This document shows positions 8,966 to 17,781 of a stretch of 64,000 bases of DNA, in pieces; positions within the stretch are counted from its first letter, which is position 1, and each line of letters starts with the position of its first letter. A model generated the notes under the pieces. The model saw only the letters and a list, made by a program, of their open reading frames with translations. It was not told where the DNA came from and did no database searches. The position numbers were made by a program, and so were the translations under genes. This DNA comes from DATBLE01 sp963719325 (GTDB taxonomy: Bacteria; Actinomycetota; Thermoleophilia; Gaiellales; Gaiellaceae): positions 18,388 to 82,387 of the forward strand of contig CAVRBW010000025.1 of assembly GCA_963719325.1 (NCBI GenBank), given 5' to 3'.

Positions 8966-9418
8966 GTGGCTTCGCCACGCGAGTCAGGGCACCGGCCGCG
9001 CAAAGACGAGACCGTCGCGGCCGGCTTTCGCGTCACCCGCTCCGTGACCTTGCCGCACGACGAGATCGAGCTGCGCTTCTCTCGCTCGAGCGGCCCGGGC
9101 GGCCAGCACGCTCAGCGCTCCGAGACTCGAGTCGAGGCGGTGCTGGACGTCGAGGCCTCCTCGGCCCTCAGTCCCGTCCAGAAACGGCGCGTCGTCGCCC
9201 GGGCGGGACCGGTTCTCCGTGCGATCGCCCAGGACGAGCGCAGCCAGTGGCGCAATCGCGAGCTTGCGGTCGAGCGGCTCGTCTCGACGCTGCGTGAAGC
9301 CTTGCGGGTCGAGCGCCCGCGCCGGCCGACAACCCCGACCGCAGCGTCGCGCGAGCGACGCCTGGCCGGCAAGCGACGGCGCGCCGAGATCAAGCGAATG
9401 CGGCAACCGCCCTCGTAA
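8966..9418 (+). CDS. Peptide chain release factor-like protein (ArfB/YaeJ type)
   Basis: 150 residues from a GTG at 8966. RSSGPGGQHAQRSETRVE contains the GGQ loop that hydrolyses peptidyl-tRNA, DERSQWRNRELA matches the RSQxxN block, and the C-terminal tail is rich in Arg/Lys (RRLAGKRRRAEIKRMR), which in ArfB enters the empty mRNA channel. It should release stalled ribosomes. No stop-codon-recognition domain is present, so it is not a normal release factor. An open frame reaches further upstream but overlaps the divergent HAD gene; the GTG gives a family-typical length. Confidence 0.88.
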   Translation: MASPRESGHRPRKDETVAAGFRVTRSVTLPHDEIELRFSRSSGPGGQHAQRSETRVEAVLDVEASSALSPVQKRRVVARAGPVLRAIAQDERSQWRNRELAVERLVSTLREALRVERPRRPTTPTAASRERRLAGKRRRAEIKRMRQPPS

Positions 9419-9514
9419 AGCCTGTGTTAGGACCGGGGTCTTCCGGGTACCCCTGCCGCTAGTCTGTTTCCCGCCCAAGCAAGCTGTTCCCCGACGCCCA
9501 AGGAGCCTCAGCTT

Positions 9515-11027
9515 ATGCGTGTTCGCCTGATTAGCCTCACCGTAGCCTGCGCTTTTGCAGCCGTCGTCTTCCCGCTCGCGGCATCCGCCTATCCACGGAT
9601 GCTCGTCGGGTTCCAGGACGACCCGAGCTTTCGCTGGCGCGACGACCGCGCGGCGGTGTTCGACATGGCGCAGCAGGCGAACGCCGGAATCGTTCGGACG
9701 ACCGTGTACTGGTCGAGAATCGCAGAGACCAAGCCGGCAAACGCGATCAACCCGTTCGATCCCGCGTATCACTTCGACGACCTGGACGAATTCGTCCGGA
9801 ACGCGGAGCTGCACGGGATGGAGGTCATGCTGACGATCTGGGGAACACCCTCGTGGGCGAACGGCGGCAAGGGCCAGAACTACGCTCCGACAAGTCCGAG
9901 CTCGCTCCAGAACTTCGCGCGGGCGCTGGCAACCCGTTACTCGGGCCGGTACGCGAACTTCCCGTTCGTCCACTACTTCACGGTCTGGAACGAGTCGAAT
10001 CTCGGGCTGTTCCTGTCGCCGCAGTACAACGCCAAGGGCAAGCCGGTCGCTCCCGCGATCTACGCGCGCATGTACCGCGCGGCCTACGCCGGCATCAAGG
10101 CCGGGCAACCGGAAGGCGCTCGTCGGGATCGGAGAGACCTCTGCCCGCGGCCGAGACCGCTACCTGGGCCGGAAAGGCACGCAGGAGACCGAGTCGCCGG
10201 GCAAGTTCGCGGAGCTGCTCTCGAAGCAGCGGCCGCGGGTGAAGTACGACGGGTGGTCGACCCATCCCTACCCGACCGACCTGACCCAGAAGCCGCTGCA
10301 GAAGGTGCGGTGGCCGAACGTGACCCTCTCCCAGCTCCCGCTTTTCGAGCAGTCGCTCGACAAGTGGTTCCACCGCAAGAACACGCCGATCTGGATCACG
10401 GAGTACGGGTACCAGACCAAGCCGGAGAATCCGAAGGGCGTTTCCTACCTGACGCAATCCCGGTACACGCGGCAGGTGCTGAACATCGCCGCCGGCGACC
10501 CGCGTGTGACGATGTTCATCTGGTTCATCCTCCGCGACGATCCCACCAGCCTCTGGAAGAGCGGCCTGCTCAGGCGAGAGGGGTTGAAGAAGCCGGCGTT
10601 CGCCAGCTTCGCGGCGCTCGCGAAGAAGTACGACGGGCGCAGCCCTCAGCTCTCCGTCAAAGCGGGCGTGCGGAACCCCGCGGTCAAGTTCGCCGCGCTC
10701 GAGTTCCTCTCGCGATCCGGCCGCGGCGCGAAGGTCGGGATGACGATCTCGGTGTACGACCGCGGAAAGCTCCTGAAGACCGCTCAGCCGGAATCGACCG
10801 TGGGACTTGACGGCTGGGTCTCGTTCCGCGCGCCGCTCACGACGGCGAAAGGTCACGACTACACCATCTACATCGACGCGAACGACGTGAACGGCAACAC
10901 GCTGCAACGCAGCGTGGTCGATCAGGGTTCCGAGCGGCGCGAAGAAGTGACGGCTCGAGGGCGCCGGGGGCGACGTGCCCCTGGCGCCTACTCGACCGTG
11001 ACCGTCTTGGCCAAGTTTCGGGGCTGA
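9515..11027 (+). CDS. Secreted glycoside hydrolase (clan GH-A type), frameshifted
   Basis: The gene starts with a clear signal peptide (MRVRLISLTVACAFAAVV, then ASAYP) after an AAGGAG ribosome site. A TIM-barrel hydrolase follows, with VWNESN (acid/base Asn-Glu) and WITEYG (nucleophile Glu), as in clan GH-A. The frame breaks at about 10111: CCG, one extra G, then AAG GCG CTC GTC. Skipping that G joins the halves into about 503 residues with a C-terminal beta-rich domain. The 3' end overlaps the glmS end by 40 bases, convergently. The family within the clan, and so the polysaccharide attacked, is not clear. The break is either a consensus error or a young pseudogene. Confidence 0.8.
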
Positions 11028-12815
11028 TCGACGTTCAGGCCGCGCAGCCGCGCGATCCGGTAGGCCAAGAGCTGCAGCGGGACGATCGCCAGGGCGGCCT
11101 GCAGGAAGTTCGGGGTCTTCGGTACGTAGATCACGTCGTCGGCATGGTGCTGGATGTCCTCGTTGCCGTCGGTGGCGATGGCGATCACCTTCGCGCCGCG
11201 CGCCCGCGTCTCCTGGATGTTCGAGACGATCTTGTCGTAGACGTGGATATTGGTCGCGACGACGACGACCGGGGTACCCGGCTCGAGGAGCGCGATCGGC
11301 CCATGCTTCATCTCGCCGGCCGAGTAGGCGTCCGTGGGGATGTACGAGATCTCCTTCAGCTTCAGAGCGCCCTCGAGGGCCACCGGCAGGCCGATGTGGC
11401 GACCGAGGTAGAGGAAGAATTGCTTCTCGTAGTAGCGCTGCGCGATCTCGTCGATCGGATGGTCGCCGGCCAGGAACTCGGCGACCTTGTCCGGTAGCTC
11501 GTGGAGCCGGTCGAGAATGAAGTCGATCTGCTCCTGCGGGAGCGACCTCCGCACCTCGGCGAGCTTGAGCGCGATCAACGAGAGGAGCGCGACCTGCGCG
11601 GTGAAGGTCTTGGACGCTGCGACGCCGACCTCGAGCCCGCAGCGCGTGTACAGGACCGCGTCCGCCTCCCGTGTGATCTGGGTACCCATCAGGTTGGTGA
11701 TCGCGAGCGTCTTCGCGCCGCGGTCGCGGGCGAGCCTCATCGCGTTCACCGTGTCGCGCGTCTCGCCCGACTGGGAAATGCCGATCACCAGCGTGTCCTT
11801 GCTCAGCACCGGGTTGCGGTAGATCCATTCGCTGGCGATGTCGGGCTCGACGGGCACCCGCGCCCATTCCTCGAGGAGGTAGCGGCCGACGACGCCGGCA
11901 TGGTAGGCGGTCCCGCAGGCGACGATCACGATTCGCCGAAGGTTCTGGATCTCGGTCTCGGTGAGCCCGAGGCTCTCGAGCCACAGGTGATGGCCGCGGA
12001 CGCGGTCGCCGATCGTCTCGCGGATCGCTTCCGGCTGCTCGTAGATCTCTTTCAGCATGAACGTCTCGTAGCCTGACTTCTCGGCGCTCTCGTCGTCCCA
12101 GTCGACCTCCGTCTCCGGGCACGTCGACGATCGAGCCGTCCGGACTGTGGAACACCGCACCGTCGCGCCGCAGCTCGACGATCTGGTGATCGTCGATGAA
12201 CTGGACGCGACGTGTCTCGGAAAGGAAGGCGGCGATCGACGAGGCGAGGAACATCTCGCCGTCGCCGACGCCGACGACGAGCGGCGTCTGGCAGCGGACG
12301 CCGACGATCGTGCCGTCGTGGTCGCGGTGGACGACGACGAAGGAGAAATGGCCCTCGAGCTGCTCATAGGCACGACGCACCGCCTCGACGAGGTCGCCCT
12401 CGTAGCAGCGCTCGATCAGATGGACGACAACCTCGGCGTCGGTCTCCGAGGAGAACGTGTGGCCCTCTCGTTCGAGGGTCTCTTTGAGCTCGCGGTAGTT
12501 CTCGACGATGCCGTTGAGAGCGACGGACATCTGGGCGTCGTCGCAGCCGGTGAGCGGGTGCGCGTTCTCGAGGGAGACGCGACCGTGCGTCGCCCAGCGC
12601 GTGTGCCCGACTCCGGTCGTGCAGAGCGACTGGCGGCTCTCGGCGGCCTGCTTCAGCTTCTGCAGGTTGCCGACGGCACGGACGTATTCGAGCCCGTCGT
12701 CCTCGAGCAATGCGAGGCCCGCGGAGTCGTACCCGCGGTACTCCAGCCTCTCCAACCCTTGGAGAAGGAGGGACTTACAGGGCCGTTGCCCGACGTATCC
12801 GATGATCCCGCACAC
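10988..12815 (-). CDS. glmS: Glutamine-fructose-6-phosphate aminotransferase (one-base frameshift)
   Basis: About 608 residues once a single extra base is removed near 12116-12119 (minus strand: GTG CCC, one extra G, GAG ACG GAG). The N-terminal part is the glutaminase (start GTG then Cys-Gly-Ile, exposing the catalytic Cys; GHTRWATHG; ALNGIVENY). The C-terminal part holds two SIS isomerase domains (VACGTAYHAG, GISQSGETRDT, then the ending LAKTVTVE). It makes glucosamine-6-phosphate, the entry to cell-wall amino sugars. glmM lies upstream on the same strand, 84 bases away. Since the enzyme is normally essential, a consensus error is more likely than a broken gene. Confidence 0.9.
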
Positions 12816-12832
12816 AGGACGCTCCTTGTCGG

Positions 12833-12838
12833 ATTATC
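12833..12838 (-). promoter_or_regulatory. Probable -10 element of glmS
   Basis: On the minus strand GATAAT lies 17 bases upstream of the GTG start, followed by AAGGAG as ribosome site. It sits inside a small inverted repeat (TGTCG, 6 bases, CGACA; 12830-12845). No good -35 hexamer is visible. The 84-base leader leaves no room for a glmS ribozyme. Confidence 0.4.
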
Positions 12839-12879
12839 GACAGATCTCCGCAAAAAGCACGACGAGCCCGGCCTCTCGC

Positions 12880-12899
12880 CCGTCCCCGCGTCGGGACGG
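12880..12899 (-). terminator. Hairpin directly after glmM
   Basis: CCGTCCC, 6 bases, GGGACGG: a perfect 7-bp GC stem that starts at the glmM stop codon. There is no adjacent T run on the minus strand. It may end or weaken transcription from glmM into glmS, which has its own likely promoter. Confidence 0.4.
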
Positions 12900-14168
12900 T
12901 CAGCCGAGCTCTCTCGTTACGAGCGCGGTGATGCTAGCACAGAGGTTCGATGCCTCCTGGGCGTTTTCGGCCTCTGCGAGCACCCTGATCAGGGGCTCGG
13001 TCCCCGACGGTCGCACCAGCACACGACCTCGGCCGGCCAGTTCCCGGTTCAGCCGGTCGACCTCGTATCGCAGGTGGTCACTCAGCTCCGGGCGCGCGAC
13101 GCGGACGTTTTCCTTGACCTGCGGATAGCGTCTGAGCACGGCGGTTGCCTCCGCAAGCGGACGGCCGCGAAGAGCACCGCAGAGCAGGAGGGCGCCGGCG
13201 AGGCCGTCCCCGGTCACGTGTCCCTCCAGGTAGATGATGTGCCCCGATTGCTCGCCCCCGAGCAACCCGCCTTCCCGCTGGAGCGCTTCCAGGACATACC
13301 GGTCGCCGACGTCGGTCACGACCACTCGGACACCGTGCCGCGCCATCAGGTGGTGGAAGCCGAGATTCGTCATCGAGGTGACGACGACGAGGTCGAGCCC
13401 GAGGTCGAGGGCGAGAACCGCGAGGATCTGGTCACCGTCCAGCGGCTCTCCGTTCGCGTCCACCGCGAGGATGCGATCGCCGTCGCCGTCGAACGCGACT
13501 CCGAGGTCGAGGTGCTCGTCGAGCACGAGCTGCTGAAGCGCACGGAGGTCGGTCGCACCGCAGTCGACGTTGATGTTCGTGCCGTCAGGATCGACTCCGA
13601 TCGCGGTTACGCGGGCGCCAAGCTGCTCGAACGCGCGAGGCGCGATCCACGAATACGCGCCGTTCGCGCAATCCACGCCGATCCGCAGGCCGCTCAGGTC
13701 GGAACCGAACCGCTCGAGCACCAAGTCGAGGTAGCTCTCGACCGCAACCTCCAGATCCTCGATCCGCCCCCGTTCCACGTCGCGCGGCGGCGAGTCGAGC
13801 AAGACCTCGATCGCCTCCTCGTCAGCGTCCGTCAGCTTCCGGCCGTCGCAGTCGAACAGCTTGACGCCGTTGTACTCGGGGGGGTTGTGGGACGCGGAGA
13901 TGACCGCGCCGATGTCGAGGGCGAGAAGCGCCACCGCCGGAGTCGGCAGTACGCCGGCGAGGACGGCATTGCCGCCCGCCGACGCAACGCCGCTGGCGAA
14001 CGCGCGCTCCAGCTCCGGGCCGGATCCGCGGGTGTCGCGGCCGATAAAGACGCCGCCGCCACCCGACCAGATCGTCGCTGCCCGTCCGAGCCGCTCGACG
14101 AGCTGCGGGGTCAGGTCCTCGCCAACCACGCCCCGCACCCCGTCGGTGCCGAAGTAACGGCGCGCCAT
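12900..14168 (-). CDS. glmM: Phosphoglucosamine mutase
   Basis: 422 residues. FGTDGVRGVVGEDLTP at the N-terminus, ISASHNPPEYNG with the phosphoserine, AFDGDGDRILAVD as the metal loop and RPSGTEPLIRVL near the C-terminus are all present. It converts glucosamine-6-phosphate to glucosamine-1-phosphate, the step after GlmS. The length is slightly below the usual 440-450. It starts 8 bases after the rpsI stop, so the order rplM-rpsI-glmM-(glmS) couples ribosomal proteins to cell-wall precursor synthesis, as in many actinobacteria. Confidence 0.96.
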   Translation of the reverse strand: MARRYFGTDGVRGVVGEDLTPQLVERLGRAATIWSGGGGVFIGRDTRGSGPELERAFASGVASAGGNAVLAGVLPTPAVALLALDIGAVISASHNPPEYNGVKLFDCDGRKLTDADEEAIEVLLDSPPRDVERGRIEDLEVAVESYLDLVLERFGSDLSGLRIGVDCANGAYSWIAPRAFEQLGARVTAIGVDPDGTNINVDCGATDLRALQQLVLDEHLDLGVAFDGDGDRILAVDANGEPLDGDQILAVLALDLGLDLVVVTSMTNLGFHHLMARHGVRVVVTDVGDRYVLEALQREGGLLGGEQSGHIIYLEGHVTGDGLAGALLLCGALRGRPLAEATAVLRRYPQVKENVRVARPELSDHLRYEVDRLNRELAGRGRVLVRPSGTEPLIRVLAEAENAQEASNLCASITALVTRELG

Positions 14169-14176
14169 GGGAGGCG

Positions 14177-14572
14177 TTAGCGCTTGCTGAACTGCGGGGC
14201 CTTGCGGGCCTTGTGGAGGCCGGCCTTCTTGCGCTCGACGATGCGTGAGTCGCGAGCGAGGAAGCCTTCGCGCTTCAGCACCGGACGGAGCTCTGGATCA
14301 GCCTCGACCAGCGCACGCGCGATGCCGTGGCGGACGGCTCCGGCCTGACCGCTCGGGCCGCCGCCGTGGACACGAACGCGGATGTCGTACTTGCCCTCGA
14401 GGTCGGCGACCCGCAGTGGAGCAAGTACCTGCGTCCGGTGGATGAGCCGCGGGAAATGCTGTTCGAGGGTGCGACCGTTGAACCAGGTTGCACCATCGCC
14501 GGGACGCAGGATCACACGTGCAACCGATGTCTTGCGCTTGCCGGTGCCGCGATAGGTGGCAATGTCGCTCAC
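14177..14572 (-). CDS. rpsI: 30S ribosomal protein S9
   Basis: 131 residues: ATYRGTGKRKTSVARV at the N-terminus, then GGGPSGQAGAVRHGIARAL, and the C-terminal KKAGLHKARKAPQFSKR tail whose final Lys-Arg reaches the P-site tRNA in known structures. The ATG overlaps the rplM stop (ATGA at 14569-14572), so the two are translationally coupled. Confidence 0.98.
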   Translation of the reverse strand: MSDIATYRGTGKRKTSVARVILRPGDGATWFNGRTLEQHFPRLIHRTQVLAPLRVADLEGKYDIRVRVHGGGPSGQAGAVRHGIARALVEADPELRPVLKREGFLARDSRIVERKKAGLHKARKAPQFSKR

Positions 14573-15009
14573 TTCACCTCCAGCTTCAGCGGCTCGGGGC
14601 TCTGCGCAGTGTGCGGATGCTCCGGGCCGGCATAGATCTTCAGTTTTCCGAGCTGCGCTCGTGCAAGCCGGTTGCGGGGAAGCATCCCCTTCACGGCCTT
14701 GCGCAAGACCTCGGTCGGCCGGCGCTCGAGCTGTTCGCGGAGCGACCGGCTGCGCAGACCGCCGGGATACCCGGAATGCCGGTAGTAGAGCTTCTCGTCG
14801 AGCTTCTTGCCCGTGACCCGGATCCGCTCCGCGTTGACGACGACGACGAAGTCGCCGGTGTCGACGTGCGGGGTGTATTCCGGCTTTCCCTTGCCGCGCA
14901 AGGTGTCGGCGATGCGCGTGGCGAGGCGACCGAGCGTTTGGCCCTCGGCGTCGACGACGTACCAGCGGCGAGTGACCTCGCCGGGCTTTGCATTCCAGGT
15001 CTTCTGCAT
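14569..15009 (-). CDS. rplM: 50S ribosomal protein L13
   Basis: 146 residues. RRWYVVDAEGQTLGRLA, GDFVVVVNAERIRVTGKK, YYRHSGYPGG and VKGMLPRNRLAR are conserved L13 blocks, and the ending YAGPEHPHTAQ is typical. I chose the ATG at 15009 (MQKTWNAKPG), the usual start; the frame is open upstream only through the leader and repeat. No clear ribosome site precedes it; instead a terminator-like hairpin with a T run lies 8-32 bases upstream. Confidence 0.97.
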   Translation of the reverse strand: MQKTWNAKPGEVTRRWYVVDAEGQTLGRLATRIADTLRGKGKPEYTPHVDTGDFVVVVNAERIRVTGKKLDEKLYYRHSGYPGGLRSRSLREQLERRPTEVLRKAVKGMLPRNRLARAQLGKLKIYAGPEHPHTAQSPEPLKLEVK

Positions 15010-15016
15010 GGTCACG

Positions 15017-15041
15017 AAAAAGTGGCGCACAGGCGTGCGCC
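15017..15041 (-). promoter_or_regulatory. Terminator-like leader hairpin before rplM (candidate attenuator)
   Basis: Read on the minus strand: GGCGCAC, loop GCCT, GTGCGCC (15041 to 15024), AC, then TTTTT (15021-15017), and 7 bases later the rplM ATG. This is the form of an intrinsic terminator placed inside a leader, as in autoregulated ribosomal-protein operons. No ribosome site is seen between the T run and the ATG. Confidence 0.5.
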
Positions 15042-15049
15042 GGGGCGAA

Positions 15050-15055
15050 ATCCTA
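15050..15055 (-). promoter_or_regulatory. Probable -10 element of rplM operon
   Basis: TAGGAT on the minus strand, about 10 bases upstream of the leader hairpin. With a 17-base spacer the -35 region would fall at 15073-15078, inside the repeat-A hairpin at 15066-15090, where no good hexamer is seen. Confidence 0.35.
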
Positions 15056-15065
15056 GCAGAGCAGC

Positions 15066-15164
15066 GTGGGGGAACCCCTGGTTCCCCCACGGACCCCCTC
15101 CTCCAGCACGCGTGCCGCGATCGCGCGTGCGCTCCGGCGAGAACGCGGTCTCGCCTCCGCGCGC
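15066..15164. repeat. Dispersed repeat family A, two-module copy
   Basis: Module 1 is a perfect hairpin, GTGGGGGAACC, CCT, GGTTCCCCCAC (15066-15090). After a spacer rich in CCCCCTCC comes module 2, 36 bases at 15129-15164, itself imperfectly palindromic (GGCGAGA, 6 bases, TCTCGCC). Module 2 is base-for-base identical to 24173-24208 and nearly so to 32495-32530 and, inverted, 46789-46824. It fills the gap between the uracil-DNA glycosylase gene and the rplM promoter. The rest of 15091-15215 shows no gene. Confidence 0.75.
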
Positions 15165-15215
15165 GAGAGCCAGCCCTCCATGACCTGGGCTACCAGGGGG
15201 AGCCCGAGCCCTTGA

Positions 15216-15797
15216 TTAGCGGCTTTCCGGCTTCCTCGAGCGGTCCGCCCCAGCGGCTGATACCGGGCAAATGAGCGCGGCCAGACCCTCTCGAAACGCT
15301 TTCGCCCCGCCGCGGGAGGGGTGACGGACGTAGGCCGCGCCCGTTACCTCCTGCGCGAGCCGTCCGACCGCGATCACGCGGCGGCCGCGCGCGACGCCTT
15401 CGAGGAAGTGGACCGAGGAGGCCACCTCGTCGCGCGTCGGCCGCCGGTTGGTATACGGCCGACCGGGCTCGTGCGGATGTGTGGGAACCACGTTCCAGAG
15501 GAGGACGTCGTCCTGGAGGCCGAGCTCGACGAGCACCCGGTGGACGACCGTCGCCGTCGCCTCGGCGGGACCCCGGCCGCTGACCTGCCGCTCGGAGGTG
15601 AACGGCACGCCGCTGACGCGGGCGCCTCGGTAGCCGGCCGCCTCGCCGACGAGGAGGACCGACGCGTCGCGCTTCGACTCGAGGTACGCCTCCAGCCGCT
15701 CGCACCGGAGCCGGGAGCGCCTGTACTGGTTGAACGTCGCGCCGATCCGAGCCGCGGCCAGCTCTCCAACGAGCGTCCTGCCCTGCTCCTCAGCCAT
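15216..15797 (-). CDS. Uracil-DNA glycosylase family protein
   Basis: 193 residues. VLLVGEAAGYRGARVSG is the motif 1-like block, DDVLLWNVVPTHPHEPG the conserved WN segment, RVIAVGRLAQE and VRHPSRGGAKAFREGL the C-terminal HPS-containing motif of the UDG superfamily. The protein should recognise a damaged or deaminated base and excise it, but the motif 1 catalytic Asp/Glu pattern differs from canonical Ung, so substrate range is uncertain. Its stop is separated from rplM by a repeat-A copy, so it is probably a separate transcript. Confidence 0.75.
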   Translation of the reverse strand: MAEEQGRTLVGELAAARIGATFNQYRRSRLRCERLEAYLESKRDASVLLVGEAAGYRGARVSGVPFTSERQVSGRGPAEATATVVHRVLVELGLQDDVLLWNVVPTHPHEPGRPYTNRRPTRDEVASSVHFLEGVARGRRVIAVGRLAQEVTGAAYVRHPSRGGAKAFREGLAALICPVSAAGADRSRKPESR

Positions 15798-15897
15798 GCG
15801 TCCGTGCTAGGAGTAGCGTCGTGAGGATCCTGTTCCCGGCCACGTCGCCCATTGTCGTCGCCCCCGGACCGGCGTGCGCTCCGGGATAGCCGACTCC

Positions 15898-16590
15898 ATG
15901 TACTTCCGGCACTCGAGCGAGATCTGGCGAGACTTCCCGGAGCTTGTCCCTGCCGTGCTCGTTGCCGAGGGGATCAGCGCGGACGTCTCCGTCGAGGCCC
16001 GACTTGCCGGCTTCACCGCCGTCGCGGAGGCGAGACTCGCCGCCGGTCCGGAAGGAGAGCTGCCCGAGATTCAGGCCTGGCGGCGCGCCTTTTCGAGAAT
16101 GGGGCTCAAGCCGACGCAGTATCGGTGCGCCTCGGAAGCTCTGTTGCGACGGTTCCGGAAGGAGCAGGCTCTCCCGCTGATCCATCCGCTGATCGACGTC
16201 TGCAACGCGATCTCGCTCGCGTTCGCGATTCCGGTGGCGGCGTTCGACGTCTCCAAGCTCGACGGCTACCTCGAGGTTCGCCATGCAGCCGGCGACGAGA
16301 CGTATCTGACCTTTTCCGGCGAGATCGAGAATCCCGACGCCGGCGAGGTGATCTTCGCCGACGGTTCCGGCCGAGCGCATGCGCGGCGATGGACGAATCG
16401 GCAGAGCGGCCATTCGGTCGTTCGGGAGACGACACGTGCCGTCTTGATCGTCGCTGAGGCGATGCATGCCTCGGCCCCCGCGGATGTCGAGAGGCTGGCC
16501 GACACGATCACGGACGAGCTCGAGGCCGTCTGGGCCGTGACCCCGAAATGCACGATCCTCAGCCAGTCCTCGCCACGATTCGAGCTTTGA
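15898..16590 (+). CDS. B3/4 (tRNA-binding-like) domain protein
   Basis: 230 residues resembling the stand-alone B3/4 domain related to the editing region of phenylalanyl-tRNA synthetase beta chain. Recognisable parts are WRRAFSRMGLKPTQYRCASEALLRR, listed here as WRRAFSRMG then KPTQYRCASEALLRR, PLIDVCNAISL, and RQSGHSVVRETTRAVLIVAEAM near the end. Stand-alone members have no firmly assigned role; a part in clearing mischarged tRNA or in sugar/amino-acid binding has been suggested for relatives. A GTG 24 bases upstream is an alternative start. The PLD-like gene follows 8 bases later. Confidence 0.75.
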   Translation: MYFRHSSEIWRDFPELVPAVLVAEGISADVSVEARLAGFTAVAEARLAAGPEGELPEIQAWRRAFSRMGLKPTQYRCASEALLRRFRKEQALPLIHPLIDVCNAISLAFAIPVAAFDVSKLDGYLEVRHAAGDETYLTFSGEIENPDAGEVIFADGSGRAHARRWTNRQSGHSVVRETTRAVLIVAEAMHASAPADVERLADTITDELEAVWAVTPKCTILSQSSPRFEL

Positions 16591-16598
16591 CACAGCCG

Positions 16599-17642
16599 AT
16601 GCTCACGGTCACGACGTTGTCGGACGGCGGACAGGAGCCGATCGACGTCGCCCGGCCGCTCGGTTCCTTTCTCTCCGGCGCACGCCGCAGCCTCGACATC
16701 GCGCTCTACGACCTGAATCTCGGTCCCGAGACCGAGCAGCTCGTCGTCGCCGCGATCGAGGAGGCGGCCCGCAGCGGAGTCGCCGTCCGGCTCGCCTACA
16801 ATCTGGATCACCGAGCGCCCATTCCGGTTCCGCCGCCCCCGAAGAGCGCGCCCGAGGACATCGAGGCGCTTCACGTCCCGACGAAGGCGATCGCCGGGAT
16901 CCCCGACCTGATGCACCACAAGTACGTCGTGCGCGACGGCGCCTCGGTCTGGACCGGGTCGACGAACTGGACCGACGACTCGTGGTCTCGCGAGGAGAAC
17001 GTGATCGCCGTGGTCGACTCGCCCGAGCTCGCGCATGCGTTCACGCTCGACTTCGAGCAGCTCTGGGACTCAGGCGACGTCGCCGAGACCGGGACCGTCG
17101 AGCCGAGGCCGGTTCGGGTCGACGGGATCGAGGTGCGCCCCTGGTTCTGTCCCGGCTACGGGGACGCGCTCTCGCACCGGGTCGCGAAGGCGATCGGCCG
17201 CGCGAAGAGGCGCGTACGCATCTGCTCGCCGGTGATCACAGCGGCGCCGGTGCTCGCGACGCTGGCGCAGGTGATCGCGGACGCCAAGGTCGACGTCGCC
17301 GGCGCCGTCGACCAGCCGCAGATCGAGGAGGTGCGCGACCAGTGGGGCCCGAGCGGCGTCGCCTCGTGGAAGCTGCCGCTGCTGGAGCAGGTGATCGGCT
17401 CGGGCCGGTTCGCCGGCAAGCGCTCGACGCCGTGGGGCCCGGGGACGGTTCACGACTACATGCACGCAAAGATCACCGTCGCCGACGACGTCGTCTTCCT
17501 CGGCAGCTTCAACCTGTCGCACTCCGGCGAGCAGAACGCCGAGAACGTCCTCGAGATCCACGATGCGGAGCTGTCCGAGCGGCTGGCGACGTTCGTCGAG
17601 AGCGTGCACGCTCGGTACCCGGCGGCAACCCTCTCCGACTAG
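16599..17642 (+). CDS. Phospholipase D-like domain protein
   Basis: 347 residues with two PLD catalytic repeats: MHHKYVVRDGASVWTGSTNW and, near the C-terminus, MHAKITVADDVVFLGSFNLS, each an HxK with four intervening residues and a downstream Asp. The two HKD motifs form one active site that can cleave phosphodiester bonds in lipid or nucleic acid. No signal peptide or membrane segment is evident, so a cytoplasmic nuclease or lipid enzyme is possible. It follows the B3/4 protein closely and is probably in one transcript with it. Confidence 0.85.
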   Translation: MLTVTTLSDGGQEPIDVARPLGSFLSGARRSLDIALYDLNLGPETEQLVVAAIEEAARSGVAVRLAYNLDHRAPIPVPPPPKSAPEDIEALHVPTKAIAGIPDLMHHKYVVRDGASVWTGSTNWTDDSWSREENVIAVVDSPELAHAFTLDFEQLWDSGDVAETGTVEPRPVRVDGIEVRPWFCPGYGDALSHRVAKAIGRAKRRVRICSPVITAAPVLATLAQVIADAKVDVAGAVDQPQIEEVRDQWGPSGVASWKLPLLEQVIGSGRFAGKRSTPWGPGTVHDYMHAKITVADDVVFLGSFNLSHSGEQNAENVLEIHDAELSERLATFVESVHARYPAATLSD

Positions 17643-17662
17643 GCAGGGCCGACCTGGTCTTA

Positions 17663-17763
17663 CGTCGCCGCGACCGACATGGCGGGCGCGGCCAGCTGCG
17701 GGTACAGAGGTGCGAACGGTGAGGGAGGGGGGCTCCCGGGGGGAACCGGCCGTTCCCCCCGGG
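17663..17763. repeat. Dispersed repeat: family C arm plus family A hairpin
   Basis: A 30-base arm at 17663-17692 is identical to 33356-33385. After a spacer comes a perfect 12-bp hairpin: CCCGGGGGGAAC (17735-17746), 5 bases, GTTCCCCCCGGG (17752-17763). The element lies between the convergent stops of the PLD-like gene and guaA and may act as a two-way terminator. Here the C arm takes the place of module 2 found in other copies. Confidence 0.7.
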
Positions 17764-17781
17764 AAGCGAGCGGAGCGAGCG

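Noticed and set aside
12816..12899. glmS ribozyme in the glmS leader
   Set aside because: Only 84 bases separate glmM and glmS, too short for the ribozyme, and no fold of that type is seen.
12147..14180. Long plus-strand frame opposite glmS and glmM
   Set aside because: Antisense shadow of two clear enzymes; no motif or signal supports it.
15066..15164. Integron attC site or phage attachment site
   Set aside because: The hairpin recurs in many gaps with two kinds of arm, with no integrase, no cassette array and no tRNA nearby.
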